Shown: piece by piece, positions 35,344-43,820 of the stretch
Layout of the letters: the number at the start of each line of letters is the position of its first letter
Numbering within the stretch: position 1 is the first letter of the stretch
Origin: JAWKWH01 sp040830725
GTDB lineage: Bacteria; Pseudomonadota; Alphaproteobacteria; Rhizobiales; Rhizobiaceae
Assembly (NCBI GenBank): GCA_040830725.1
Contig: JBFOMG010000036.1
Coordinates: 25,067-89,066 of the forward strand
Length of the DNA: 64,000 nucleotides
Direction: 5' to 3'
The notes under the pieces: model-generated
What the model was told of the DNA's origin: nothing
The model's database searches: none
Seen by the model: the letters and a program-made list of their open reading frames with translations, nothing else
Program-made: the position numbers and the translations under genes

Positions 35344-35897
35344 ACCCTGGCTTCGAGATTGAGCGACACCAGTGTGCCATTCTGCTTGTCCATGTGCGGT
35401 AGATAGGCTTGGCTGTAATCATCCAAATCCGCGTGTTCAGTTGTCCGCCAATCCCATCGGTAAACATCTGAAAATCCAGCTTCTTTCAGATAGTTTGTCA
35501 AACTTCTCTCGTCGAAAACCATTTTATGGAAGTCATATTGATCGCGCTGACCACCCATCATGAGGCCCATTATCGTCGGCAAGCCTTCAGGTAATTTTCC
35601 GGCAAGATAAAGTTTGGCGCAGGCTTCATAGTCAGGAACCGCCAAACGCAATGTGCCACCTGATTTCAGTACGCGCCGCCATTCACGCAACACGTTCATG
35701 TATTCCTTTCGGCCGAAATGTTCGAGCAGATGACATGCGTAAATGTGTTCAACCACACCGTCCGGGATGAAGCTCAAATCATCCACCGGACCAATTTTAT
35801 CGACATGCGGATAGTCAAGCGCATCGACGTGAAAATAGCCCGGGATGTGTTTCGATCCGCAGCCCAGGTGGAGTTTCGAATAGTCGCTTTGGCCCAT
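35340..35897 (-). CDS. SAM-dependent methyltransferase, small
   Basis: A 185-residue methyltransferase: KLHLGCGSKHIPGYFHVD (SAM motif I), VEHIYACHLLEHF and LREWRRVLKSGGTLRLAVPD, a form common in polysaccharide loci. The ATG at 35897 has GGTAGG four bases before and is preferred over a start at 35957. The gene is bracketed by the two copies of the inverted duplication, and the broken FkbM-like fragment begins at its stop codon. Substrate unknown. Confidence 0.82.
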   Translation of the reverse strand: MGQSDYSKLHLGCGSKHIPGYFHVDALDYPHVDKIGPVDDLSFIPDGVVEHIYACHLLEHFGRKEYMNVLREWRRVLKSGGTLRLAVPDYEACAKLYLAGKLPEGLPTIMGLMMGGQRDQYDFHKMVFDERSLTNYLKEAGFSDVYRWDWRTTEHADLDDYSQAYLPHMDKQNGTLVSLNLEARV

Positions 35898-35967
35898 AAA
35901 ACCTACCCGCTTGATGTGCTGGTGAGCGCTGTAGCGTGAACGTTCTGTCGAGTCCATCCGGCCGGCA

Positions 35968-36013
35968 GCGTGATTTACAGCTTGCAGTCCGGGCGAGCTT
36001 CGGTTTACGAGAC
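35968..36013 (+). repeat. Inverted duplication, copy 2 (probable promoter of the FkbM-like gene)
   Basis: The partner of 35042-35087 in opposite orientation, ending 58 bases before the FkbM-like ATG. Similarity runs upstream to about 35889, into the ribosome site of the methyltransferase gene, so the duplicated unit seems to be a whole divergent promoter region. Confidence 0.75.
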
Positions 36014-36071
36014 AAAATGTATTTCAGTAATATCTAATTTTCTTGGGAATGTCCTGGAAGGCCTGAATGGC

Positions 36072-36941
36072 ATGCGCGACGGCTTGAACAGTAGCGCGGC
36101 AGATATCCTCGCGCACGCAAATAACGTCCATTCGCAGGAAGGTGAGGACGGCATCATCGGACATCTGCTTGGACTGATGCCAGAGCGTGATCACTGGTGT
36201 GTCGAGTTCGGCGCCTGGGACGGGCTCTATCTCAGCAACACATTGAATCTTATCGAGAATCAGAACTACTCGGCTGTGTTGATCGAGGGGGACGAAGCCA
36301 AATCCCGCGAGCTTGTGGCCAATATGGCCAAATATCCCCAAGTTACCTGCCTGAATGCATTTGTCGGTTTTACGGAAGCTGACTCGCTCGACACGCTGCT
36401 CGAAAACACAGACTGCCCGGAGGGGTTTGATTTCCTGTCGGTGGACATTGACGGCAATGACTACCACACGATCAGCGCGATGGTGCGCTACAGGCCCAAA
36501 CTGATCTGTGTCGAGTTCAACCCGACCATTCCCTCGATCATCAATTACGTACAGCCCGCAGATCCTGAAGTGAGTCACGGCAACAGTCTTCGCGCATTCT
36601 ACGAACTGGGATTGGAGAAGGGCTACAAGCTCGTTTGCGCCAGCCGGCTGAACGCGTTCCTGGTGCGCGACGATCTTTGGAAAGGGGACAGCCCGAATGA
36701 TGCGGACGCGTTGTCCGATTTCCGTAAGGAAGAGCCGCCGTTGTCGGTTGTATTTGCCGGCTATGACGGTTCGGTCCGGCTAACCGAACCGCTCGACCTT
36801 TTATGGCACGACGAAACATTGACGCAAAAAGACGTGCAGATGTTTCCGGCCATTCTGCAGGACTATCCGGGCAACTATGGCTGGCTGCAATGGAAACTGT
36901 TCAAATGGCGCCGGCGGCTGAAGCGTTTGGGCAAGCGATAA
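36072..36941 (+). CDS. FkbM-like SAM-binding protein of surface-sugar locus
   Basis: A 289-residue protein with HWCVEFGAWDGLYLSNT (a SAM-motif-I-like loop), SAVLIEGDEAKS and DFLSVDIDGNDYHTI, the order of elements seen in FkbM-type methyltransferases. A clear catalytic assignment is not possible. The ATG at 36072 is chosen; the open frame upstream runs through the promoter repeat. A broken paralogue lies at 35176-35343. It converges on fcl with only nine bases between. Confidence 0.7.
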   Translation: MRDGLNSSAADILAHANNVHSQEGEDGIIGHLLGLMPERDHWCVEFGAWDGLYLSNTLNLIENQNYSAVLIEGDEAKSRELVANMAKYPQVTCLNAFVGFTEADSLDTLLENTDCPEGFDFLSVDIDGNDYHTISAMVRYRPKLICVEFNPTIPSIINYVQPADPEVSHGNSLRAFYELGLEKGYKLVCASRLNAFLVRDDLWKGDSPNDADALSDFRKEEPPLSVVFAGYDGSVRLTEPLDLLWHDETLTQKDVQMFPAILQDYPGNYGWLQWKLFKWRRRLKRLGKR

Positions 36942-36950
36942 AACGGCAAG

Positions 36951-37901
36951 CTATCCGGTCACCGTCAGTTCATTGAACTCATCGAGCGTCCGCCTGATTC
37001 CATCTTCAAGGTTGATCGACGGCATCCACCCCATACCGGCCAGATGTGAAGAATCCATCAGTTTGCGCGGCGTTCCGTCCGGCTTCGAACGGTCAAGTTC
37101 GATCTCTCCGTCATAGCCGGCCGCATCGGCAATCATTTTCGCAAGATCAAGGATGGTTATCTCGCGCCCGGTACCGACATTGACATGTTCGAAGTCAGAG
37201 TAGTGCTGCATCAAAAAGACCAGCGCATCGGCGCAATCGTCTGCATGCATGAATTCCCTGAGCGGGGTGCCCGTTCCCCAAATGGTGATGGACGGCGCTC
37301 CCGCCGCTTTCGCTTCGGCAACCTTTCTGATCAATGCCGGCAGCACATGGCTGGTTTCCGGATCGTAGTTGTCGCCGGGGCCATAGAGGTTGGTCGGCAT
37401 GGCCGAAATGAAGTCATCGCCATGCTGCTTGCGATAGGCCTGGCATAATTTGATGCCGGCGATCTTGGCAATCGCATACCACTCATTGGTTGGTTCAAGC
37501 GGCCCGGTCAGCAGCGATGATTCCGCAATCGGCTGATCGGCAAGCTTGGGATAGATGCACGACGAGCCCAAAAACAGAAGCTTCTCCACGCCGCTATGAT
37601 GCGCTGCCTGGATAACATTCGTTTCGATCATCAGATTTTCGTAAAGAAAATCAGCAGGATAAGTATCGTTGGCAAGAATACCTCCGACCTTTGCCGCGGC
37701 CAGAAATACTGCATCGGGCCGATTGTCATCAAACCAGGTTTCGACCTGCTCCTGACGGGACAGATCAACCTCGTCGCGACCGGCGGTCAGGATCTGGCAA
37801 TTCTCGCTTGCAAGCCGCCGCACGATCGCCGAACCAACCATGCCGCGGTGGCCGGCAATATAGACCCGTTTTCCGGCAAGATCGTAGGGTTCAGCGGGCA
37901 T
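36951..37901 (-). CDS. fcl: GDP-L-fucose synthase
   Basis: A 316-residue extended SDR of standard length: VYIAGHRGMVGSAIVRRL (NADP loop), FLGSSCIYPKLADQPI, then ENEWYAIAK-type YxxxK (WYAIAKIAG) and NLYGPGDNYDPE. It epimerises and reduces GDP-4-keto-6-deoxymannose to GDP-L-fucose. The ATG at 37901 overlaps the gmd end by 11 bases. Its product is the donor for the GT11 domain at 21937-23529 and probably for the GT10 enzyme next door. Confidence 0.96.
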   Translation of the reverse strand: MPAEPYDLAGKRVYIAGHRGMVGSAIVRRLASENCQILTAGRDEVDLSRQEQVETWFDDNRPDAVFLAAAKVGGILANDTYPADFLYENLMIETNVIQAAHHSGVEKLLFLGSSCIYPKLADQPIAESSLLTGPLEPTNEWYAIAKIAGIKLCQAYRKQHGDDFISAMPTNLYGPGDNYDPETSHVLPALIRKVAEAKAAGAPSITIWGTGTPLREFMHADDCADALVFLMQHYSDFEHVNVGTGREITILDLAKMIADAAGYDGEIELDRSKPDGTPRKLMDSSHLAGMGWMPSINLEDGIRRTLDEFNELTVTG

Positions 37902-38949
37902 CCCGTTTCGCCTCTTCCAAATCGGCGGCTGCCATTTCGCGAACCAGGTCGACGAACGATGTACGCGGTTGCCAGCCCAGTTCTTCGCGCGCCCGCGTCG
38001 GATCGCCAAGCAGTGTTTCCACCTCGGTTGGACGATAGTAGCGCGGATCGACGGCGACAATCGTGCGGCCATCCTGATCGGTGCCGATCTCTTCTTCGCC
38101 ACCACCCTGCCAGGTGATTTTCAATTCCAGTTCTTCGGCAGCCGCCTCGACAAACTCGCGCACCGAATACTGCACACCGGTGGCGATGACGAAGTCGCTC
38201 GGCTCATCACGCTGCAGCATCAGCCACATCATCTCGACATAGTCGCGTGCATGGCCCCAGTCGCGCTTTGCGTCCATATTGCCGAGATACAGGCAATCCT
38301 GCAGTCCAAGTTTGATGCGGGCGAGTGCCCGCGTGATCTTGCGGGTGACAAAGGTTTCGCCGCGGATCGGTGATTCATGATTGAACAAAATGCCGTTGCA
38401 GGCATAGAGACCGTAAGCTTCACGATAATTGACCGTGATCCAGTAAGCGTAAAGCTTGGCGACCGCATAGGGAGAACGCGGGTAAAAAGGCGTGCTCTCG
38501 CGCTGTGGCGTCTCCTGCACCAACCCGTAGAGTTCGGACGTTGATGCCTGATAAAAACGGGTTTTCTCGCCAAGGCCGAGGATGCGGATCGCCTCGAGTA
38601 GCCGCAGTGTGCCCAGCGCATCTGAATTGGCTGTATATTCCGGTTCCTCGAACGAAACCGCAACATGGCTTTGCGCTGCGAGATTATAGACTTCGTCGGG
38701 CTGCACCTGTTGCAGGATGTGTGTGAGCGATGAGGAATCGGTCATGTCGCCATGGTGCAGGACATACTGGCCGCTCTGACCTCGCTCACCTTCTACCAGA
38801 TGGTCGATGCGCGCGGTGTTGAAAAGGGAAGTGCGGCGCTTGATTCCGTGCACCTCATATCCCTTGTCGAGGAGCAGTTCGGACAGATAGGCGCCGTCCT
38901 GTCCGGTCACGCCGGTAATCAGCGCCTTTTTCGTTTGTTCACTCGTCAT
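37891..38949 (-). CDS. gmd: GDP-mannose 4,6-dehydratase
   Basis: A 352-residue dehydratase: ALITGVTGQDGAYLSELLL (NAD loop), HGIKRRTSLFNTARIDHL, QASTSELYG and YAVAKLYAYW with the catalytic Tyr-Lys. It makes GDP-4-keto-6-deoxy-D-mannose, the precursor of GDP-fucose. Overlaps the GT10 gene by four bases upstream and fcl downstream, so GT10-gmd-fcl form one transcription unit. Confidence 0.96.
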   Translation of the reverse strand: MTSEQTKKALITGVTGQDGAYLSELLLDKGYEVHGIKRRTSLFNTARIDHLVEGERGQSGQYVLHHGDMTDSSSLTHILQQVQPDEVYNLAAQSHVAVSFEEPEYTANSDALGTLRLLEAIRILGLGEKTRFYQASTSELYGLVQETPQRESTPFYPRSPYAVAKLYAYWITVNYREAYGLYACNGILFNHESPIRGETFVTRKITRALARIKLGLQDCLYLGNMDAKRDWGHARDYVEMMWLMLQRDEPSDFVIATGVQYSVREFVEAAAEELELKITWQGGGEEEIGTDQDGRTIVAVDPRYYRPTEVETLLGDPTRAREELGWQPRTSFVDLVREMAAADLEEAKRDAR

Positions 38950-39812
38950 GAAGGCTCCTCGGCCAGCATACGCCCGGTAAGCAGCAGGCGGGCGGCGGTA
39001 ACTTCTGGGTCGGCATATTGCGCCGCTGTATTCCGGTTTTTCAGTATCGCAGGGCCATGCGCTTCATAATCGCTGTCAGACAACCCTTTGACCGCGGCCT
39101 TGATATCGTCGAGATCGTTGCAGATCAACATGCCGCTCGTATCGAAATAGTGACCGATGTCGGGCGCGCCCCAATAGATAGGCACCGTGTCGCACAACAG
39201 GCAATCGATGAGTTTCTCAGTGAAAAAGCTCTGTTCGCGGACATTTTCGATGATGACCGAGTAACGGTAAGGCGCAAGACCGTCCGATTTCATGGTGAAG
39301 GGCTGGTAGCCTCGACCCATAATATCAGCCTCGACGCCACTTTCGCGTAACCAATCCGCCGTTGCGTGGCGCAATCGGTGTCCCTCATGCACCTGTTTCG
39401 ACGATGCGATAAGCGACAAATTCTTGGTCTTGGTCCGGTCAAGGTTCTGGGTCGAGACCCAGGTGGAGCCGTAGACATAATGCAAGGCGTTGGGAATCGC
39501 TTCGATGAGCGCCCGATTGCAGGTCAGCACCCGGTGAAAACGCCGATGGTAAAGGCGCATCAGCTTCATGTGGTAACCGTGCACAGCCTCAGGTTCGACG
39601 ATCACCACCGAAACGCGGCATCTGACGCCCGGGTGCGGAAGATAGTAAAGACGGCTGTTGGGGTATACGAGCAGGTGGTCATCAGGACCGAGATCACCGA
39701 CTGTGCCCTCAAGCGGCTCCGGCACGCCAAGCGGCCATCTGAGCTCCGACAAAGGCAATTTCGACAGTGCTAATCCCGGCTTCTTTCCGTATGGAAGGAT
39801 GGCGACGCTCAA
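38946..39812 (-). CDS. Glycosyltransferase family 10 (alpha-1,3/4-fucosyltransferase-like)
   Basis: A 288-residue protein with the GT10 donor-site signature YRYSVIIEN (182-190), FFTEK (196-200) and VPIYWGAP (210-217), the region that binds GDP-fucose in bacterial alpha-1,3-fucosyltransferases. The N-terminal half is divergent. Direct linkage to gmd and fcl supports fucose as donor. If active on the same acceptor as the GT6-GT11 protein, it would give Lewis-like fucosylation; this is inference. Confidence 0.82.
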   Translation of the reverse strand: MSVAILPYGKKPGLALSKLPLSELRWPLGVPEPLEGTVGDLGPDDHLLVYPNSRLYYLPHPGVRCRVSVVIVEPEAVHGYHMKLMRLYHRRFHRVLTCNRALIEAIPNALHYVYGSTWVSTQNLDRTKTKNLSLIASSKQVHEGHRLRHATADWLRESGVEADIMGRGYQPFTMKSDGLAPYRYSVIIENVREQSFFTEKLIDCLLCDTVPIYWGAPDIGHYFDTSGMLICNDLDDIKAAVKGLSDSDYEAHGPAILKNRNTAAQYADPEVTAARLLLTGRMLAEEPS

Positions 39813-40675
39813 TCCGCTACATCTCCGCCCAACTCGTACAGCGAATTGTTCCGTGTCCGGGCGATCAAACGGTAACCGTGACGCCCAAAGGCATCTGCAC
39901 AGCCCGAATAGTCTTCATCCGGTAACGGATGTTCGATGACGATCTTCTTCGGCAATAGCGATGGAGGCGCAGAATCAAGAAATGGCACCAAGGCTTTGTC
40001 TTCATGCCCCTCAATATCGATTTTCAATCCGCATATCGACGTCAGGCCCGCTTCACTGACAATCGACGCCAGGGTCCTGATGGGAATATCCCCATCTTCG
40101 GCTTCTTCAAGCGCAACGATGGCGACATCGTTCTTCCGGACCGTCAGCCTGGCAGCACCCTCCGTATCGCTCACCCCGCAAGCAAACATCCTGATGTTGT
40201 TCAAATTCGAATGTTCGGCATTCGATCGCAGCTGAGACGCCATCAGCGGATTGGCATCAATCGCCAACACCGTTCCCGCATCACCGGCTTTCTGAGCCAG
40301 CGGTAGCGTGTATAGACCGATATTGGATCCGACATCGACATAGTTGGCGCCATCCGGCGCACCGGCGATCAGGAAATCGATATCCGCAGCATTGTAGCCT
40401 GGGCTGAGCAATATACCGTATTCGATCAGATTGTTTTGCCCACGCAGCCTGAAAGCGCAGTTTCTGAATTCCACATCAAGCGGTTTGCCGGAAAACCCTT
40501 TGATCAATCGTGTCATGGTTCGCCGGAACAGACCGCGTCGCAAAGGGCTGTTTCTCACCACCGATATCAGCAGCCGCTGCAATGCATTCGGGGCAAACCG
40601 GCCCCAGGAGGGTTCGGACCCCGGGGCCAATTGCACATACTCTTCAACCGCAATTGGGCGGGTTTCATCCGACAT
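39809..40675 (-). CDS. FkbM family methyltransferase
   Basis: A 288-residue protein with an FkbM domain: NYVDVGSNIGLYTLPLAQKAG (SAM motif I), VLAIDANPLMASQL, then LKIDIEGHEDKALVPF near the C terminus. FkbM enzymes O-methylate sugars or polyketides. It overlaps the GT10 gene by four bases and the lrp gene by 11 bases; being in the fucose operon, it may methylate fucose or a neighbouring sugar. Confidence 0.88.
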   Translation of the reverse strand: MSDETRPIAVEEYVQLAPGSEPSWGRFAPNALQRLLISVVRNSPLRRGLFRRTMTRLIKGFSGKPLDVEFRNCAFRLRGQNNLIEYGILLSPGYNAADIDFLIAGAPDGANYVDVGSNIGLYTLPLAQKAGDAGTVLAIDANPLMASQLRSNAEHSNLNNIRMFACGVSDTEGAARLTVRKNDVAIVALEEAEDGDIPIRTLASIVSEAGLTSICGLKIDIEGHEDKALVPFLDSAPPSLLPKKIVIEHPLPDEDYSGCADAFGRHGYRLIARTRNNSLYELGGDVAD

Positions 40676-41144
40676 CTATATCGACCAGCCCGTCATCCTT
40701 GATTTGCCTGATTGTCAGCGCGGTACGCACAGTGTCCACATTCGGCGCTGCGGTCAGAACCTCAATGACGAAATTCTGGAAGGTAGACAGGTCTGTTGCG
40801 ACGCAATGCAAAAGGAAATCCGTCTCGCCGGAGACCATCCATGCCCGCCGCACCAATGGCCAGCCCTGCGCCAGCTGCGAAAACGACTTCAACTCCGCTT
40901 CCGACTGGTGGTGCAACCCAACCAGGCAAAACGCGACTATGTCGTGACCCAGGGCCGGGCCATCCAGCAGTGCGCGATATCCCTTGATGATTCCGCTGTT
41001 TTCAAGCCGCTTCAGCCGCCGCAGGCAGGGAGGAGCGGATATTCCCACCCGGTTCGACAATTCCACATTGGTCATGCGGCCATCGTCCTGCAGCTCGCGC
41101 AGGATTTTCCAGTCAATCGCATCAAGGTCGGCTTTGAGAGGCAT
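40665..41144 (-). CDS. Lrp/AsnC family transcriptional regulator
   Basis: A 159-residue Lrp-type regulator: an N-terminal helix-turn-helix (LDAIDWKILRELQDDGRMTN, then ELSNRVGISAPPCLRRLKRLE) and a C-terminal RAM ligand-binding domain (GWPLVRRAWMVSGETDFLL). In rhizobia an lrp gene precedes trxB and lsrB, as here, so it is part of the conserved backbone beside the LPS locus. Its end overlaps the FkbM start. ATG at 41144 chosen over GTG at 41153; ribosome site weak in either case. Confidence 0.9.
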   Translation of the reverse strand: MPLKADLDAIDWKILRELQDDGRMTNVELSNRVGISAPPCLRRLKRLENSGIIKGYRALLDGPALGHDIVAFCLVGLHHQSEAELKSFSQLAQGWPLVRRAWMVSGETDFLLHCVATDLSTFQNFVIEVLTAAPNVDTVRTALTIRQIKDDGLVDIDVG

Positions 41145-41238
41145 CGTGCACACCCACGCGCAACAATCTGTCGCGTTTCGACAAGTTTGTTACCTGATGG
41201 CGGAGGATTATCCAAGCCCGCGGGAACAGAATATCGAC

Positions 41239-41604
41239 CTAATTGTCGACATAACGCGCACGCCACTCGGTCCCATCGGACTCGACGAACATGATCTCCT
41301 CGCCGTCACGCGCCATGTCGTAGCAGGCCCAGAAATCGCTCGGTGGCCAGACAGAGCAATATTGATCACCCTGCACGCGCCAGCGGCCCTCAGACGGAGA
41401 TGTTGAGCGGCCGTTCGTCTCACGATAGCTGGTCCAGCCACTGGCACGAAATTCCTGCCGCCATTCGCGTCCCTTTTGGTTGCCGGCCACGGTCTTGCCG
41501 GCCAGCGCTTCGGTGATTTCGGCGCCGCTCATCCTGACAGGCTCCGCACATGCGGTCCCCATGCCCGAAACGAGTGCTGTAACGGCGAGGAAATGACGGA
41601 CCAT
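41239..41604 (-). CDS. Secreted protein of unknown function
   Basis: A 121-residue protein with a signal peptide (residues 1-20, cut near TACAEP). The mature part holds two tryptophan-rich strands (GREWRQEFRASGW; SEGRWRVQGDQYCSVWPP) and two cysteines that could form a disulfide. This resembles small periplasmic DUF995-like beta proteins, but I cannot name the family with confidence. Single leftward gene between lrp and trxB. Confidence 0.72.
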   Translation of the reverse strand: MVRHFLAVTALVSGMGTACAEPVRMSGAEITEALAGKTVAGNQKGREWRQEFRASGWTSYRETNGRSTSPSEGRWRVQGDQYCSVWPPSDFWACYDMARDGEEIMFVESDGTEWRARYVDN

Positions 41605-41812
41605 GGCCTTTGCTCCACACGGCTGAAATTAAACGGCCTATATCACGGAGAAAGCCAAGCCTTTCGACACGTTTTGTTGAAGATGTTGTCGGCAAGACGA
41701 GAATTCCTGTCGACGAATGCGCCAAACCTGCTTCCGCATCTTGCAACCTGGTCCCCACCGTAACTACATTGTCGCTTTCCCGGATGCACACGAAACGTAC
41801 CGAAAGCCAGCC

Positions 41813-42787
41813 ATGACAACCAAACACGCGCCCGTATTGATCATCGGATCCGGACCCGCAGGCTACACGGCCGCGATCTATGCAGCCCGCGCCTTGCTCA
41901 ACCCGGTTTTGATTGCAGGACTGGAACAAGGCGGCCAGTTGATGATCACGACGGATGTCGAGAACTATCCGGGATTTGGCGATCCGATTCAGGGCCCTTG
42001 GCTCATGGGTGAGATGCTGAAACAGGCCGAGAATGTCGGCACCGAAGTGGTCAACGATCTGGTGACGGAAGTCGACCTCGAAAACCGGCCTTTCCGGCTG
42101 AAGTGCGATTCCGGCAATGAATACACCTGCGACGCGCTGATTATAGCAACTGGCGCCCAGGCCAAATGGCTGGGAATCCCTTCCGAGCAGACCTTCATGG
42201 GATTTGGCGTATCCGCCTGTGCCACCTGCGACGGATTTTTCTATCGCGGCAAGGACGTTGCCGTCATCGGTGGCGGCAACTCAGCCGTCGAAGAGGCATT
42301 GTATTTATCCAATCTGGCCAAACAGGTGACTGTGGTTCACCGGCGTGACGAGTTGCGAGCCGAACGCATCCTGCAGGAACGGTTGTTCGCCAAGGAAAAC
42401 GTCACCATCCTGTGGGACACGGTGCTGGAAGAAATCACTGGTGATCCAGCCAAACCTCCCATGCCGCCATCGGTTACCGGAATGCGATTGAAGAACGTCA
42501 AGTCGGGCGAGGTCTCGGACCACGCCGTTGACGGTGTATTCGTTGCCATCGGCCACGCGCCGGCCGTGTCGCTGTTCGAAGGAAAACTGAAGCAAAAGCC
42601 CAACGGTTATCTGGAGACCGAGCCGGATTCGACCAAAACCAACATTCCCGGCGTGTTTGCCGCAGGCGATGTAACCGATGATATTTATCGCCAGGCGGTT
42701 ACGGCGGCCGGTTTGGGTTGCATGGCAGCGCTTGAGGCCGAAAAATATATCGCCGAAATGGCGACGCACCGCCAAGCGGCGGAATAA
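41813..42787 (+). CDS. trxB: Thioredoxin reductase
   Basis: A 324-residue flavoprotein of standard length: FAD loop IIGSGPAGYTAAIYAARA (about 10-27), redox-active CATC (136-139), NADPH loop VIGGGNSAVEEALYL and the C-terminal GVFAAGDVTDD FAD site. It reduces thioredoxin with NADPH. The ATG at 41813 gives the usual N terminus. It lies 50 bases before the lsrB gene, with which it is commonly linked in rhizobia; coupling redox balance and LsrB activity is plausible. Confidence 0.97.
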   Translation: MTTKHAPVLIIGSGPAGYTAAIYAARALLNPVLIAGLEQGGQLMITTDVENYPGFGDPIQGPWLMGEMLKQAENVGTEVVNDLVTEVDLENRPFRLKCDSGNEYTCDALIIATGAQAKWLGIPSEQTFMGFGVSACATCDGFFYRGKDVAVIGGGNSAVEEALYLSNLAKQVTVVHRRDELRAERILQERLFAKENVTILWDTVLEEITGDPAKPPMPPSVTGMRLKNVKSGEVSDHAVDGVFVAIGHAPAVSLFEGKLKQKPNGYLETEPDSTKTNIPGVFAAGDVTDDIYRQAVTAAGLGCMAALEAEKYIAEMATHRQAAE

Positions 42788-42837
42788 AACCAGAGCCGGC
42801 AAACCGGCCGATTTGATGAGATGGGAGGTGGCGGGCC

Positions 42838-43734
42838 ATGCCGCTCGATTGGGACAAACTGCGCGTATTCCACGCTGCCGCGGAAGCTGGATCGTTCACC
42901 CATGCCGCCGAATCGCTGCACCTTTCGCAATCGGCAATTTCGCGCCAGGTCAGCGCACTTGAACACGACGTCGGCGTACCGCTGTTCCAGCGCCACGCTC
43001 GTGGATTGGTGCTGACCGAGCAGGGTGAACTGCTTTTTCACACAGCGCATGATGTTTTCGTCAAGCTCGAAACGGTCAAGTCGCAGCTCAGCGAAACCAC
43101 CGACAAGCCGCAAGGCTCGCTGCGGGTTTCAACCACTGTCGGCCTGGGTGCCGGCTGGCTGACCGACCGCCTGCCGGAGTTCATTGATGTCTACCCGGAT
43201 ATCAATCTGCAGCTCATTTTGTCGAATGAAGAGCTGGACCTGACCACACGGCAGGCCGATTGCGCCATCCGGCTGAGGCAGCCACAGCAACCCGATCTGA
43301 TCCAGCGAAAATTGTTCACGGTGCACATGCATTTGTGGGCGTCACAGTCCTATCTGGACAAGTTCGGCACGCCCAATTCGATTGATGACCTGGAAAAGCA
43401 CCGCATTGTCACCTTCGGAGAACCGGTTCCGCAATGGCTGCGCAATTTGAACCAGCTTGAAAGCATGGGCATGCCGGAAGGGGCGCGCAGAAGCGCCTCA
43501 CTGCAAATCAACGATCTGTTGTCAATCAAGCGTTCTGCGCAACGAGGCGCCGGGATCGCAATGCTGCCCGATTACATGATTGCCGACGATTCGGCTTTGG
43601 TGCAGGTGCTTCCCGACCTCGAACCACCTTCGTTCGATACCTATTTCTGCTATCCCGAAGCGATGAGAAGCCAGGCCAAACTCAAAGCATTTCGCGATTT
43701 TCTGCTGTCAAAGGCAAGAAATTGGGAATATTAG
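42838..43734 (+). CDS. lsrB: LysR-type regulator LsrB/VtlR
   Basis: A 298-residue LysR regulator: winged helix-turn-helix AEAGSFTHAAESLHLSQSAI (about 15-34) with ISRQVSALE, then a two-lobe effector domain. Position after trxB and the close fit to the rhizobial LsrB/VtlR type give the name. Cys 142 and Cys 271 are visible candidates for redox sensing. LsrB controls LPS, redox and sRNA genes in Sinorhizobium and Agrobacterium; VtlR activates the AbcR2 sRNA in Brucella. Here an AbcR-like sRNA lies directly downstream behind a LysR-type palindrome. GGGAGG precedes the start. Confidence 0.9.
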   Translation: MPLDWDKLRVFHAAAEAGSFTHAAESLHLSQSAISRQVSALEHDVGVPLFQRHARGLVLTEQGELLFHTAHDVFVKLETVKSQLSETTDKPQGSLRVSTTVGLGAGWLTDRLPEFIDVYPDINLQLILSNEELDLTTRQADCAIRLRQPQQPDLIQRKLFTVHMHLWASQSYLDKFGTPNSIDDLEKHRIVTFGEPVPQWLRNLNQLESMGMPEGARRSASLQINDLLSIKRSAQRGAGIAMLPDYMIADDSALVQVLPDLEPPSFDTYFCYPEAMRSQAKLKAFRDFLLSKARNWEY

Positions 43735-43771
43735 CACACGAACAAGCCATGCGCCTGACGCATAGGTGCAA

Positions 43772-43814
43772 TGCACAATAGGCCATTGTGCAACTGCGTC
43801 CTAATTAACATATT
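43772..43814 (+). promoter_or_regulatory. LysR-type palindrome and promoter of the AbcR-like sRNA
   Basis: TGCACAAT at 43772-43779 and ATTGTGCA at 43785-43792 form a perfect inverted repeat with a five-base spacer, the T-N11-A form of a LysR site. The right half overlaps a -35-like TTGTGC (43786-43791), with CATATT 17 bases further (43809-43814) as -10. LsrB from the adjacent gene is the obvious candidate to bind. Confidence 0.65.
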
Positions 43815-43820
43815 AACAGC

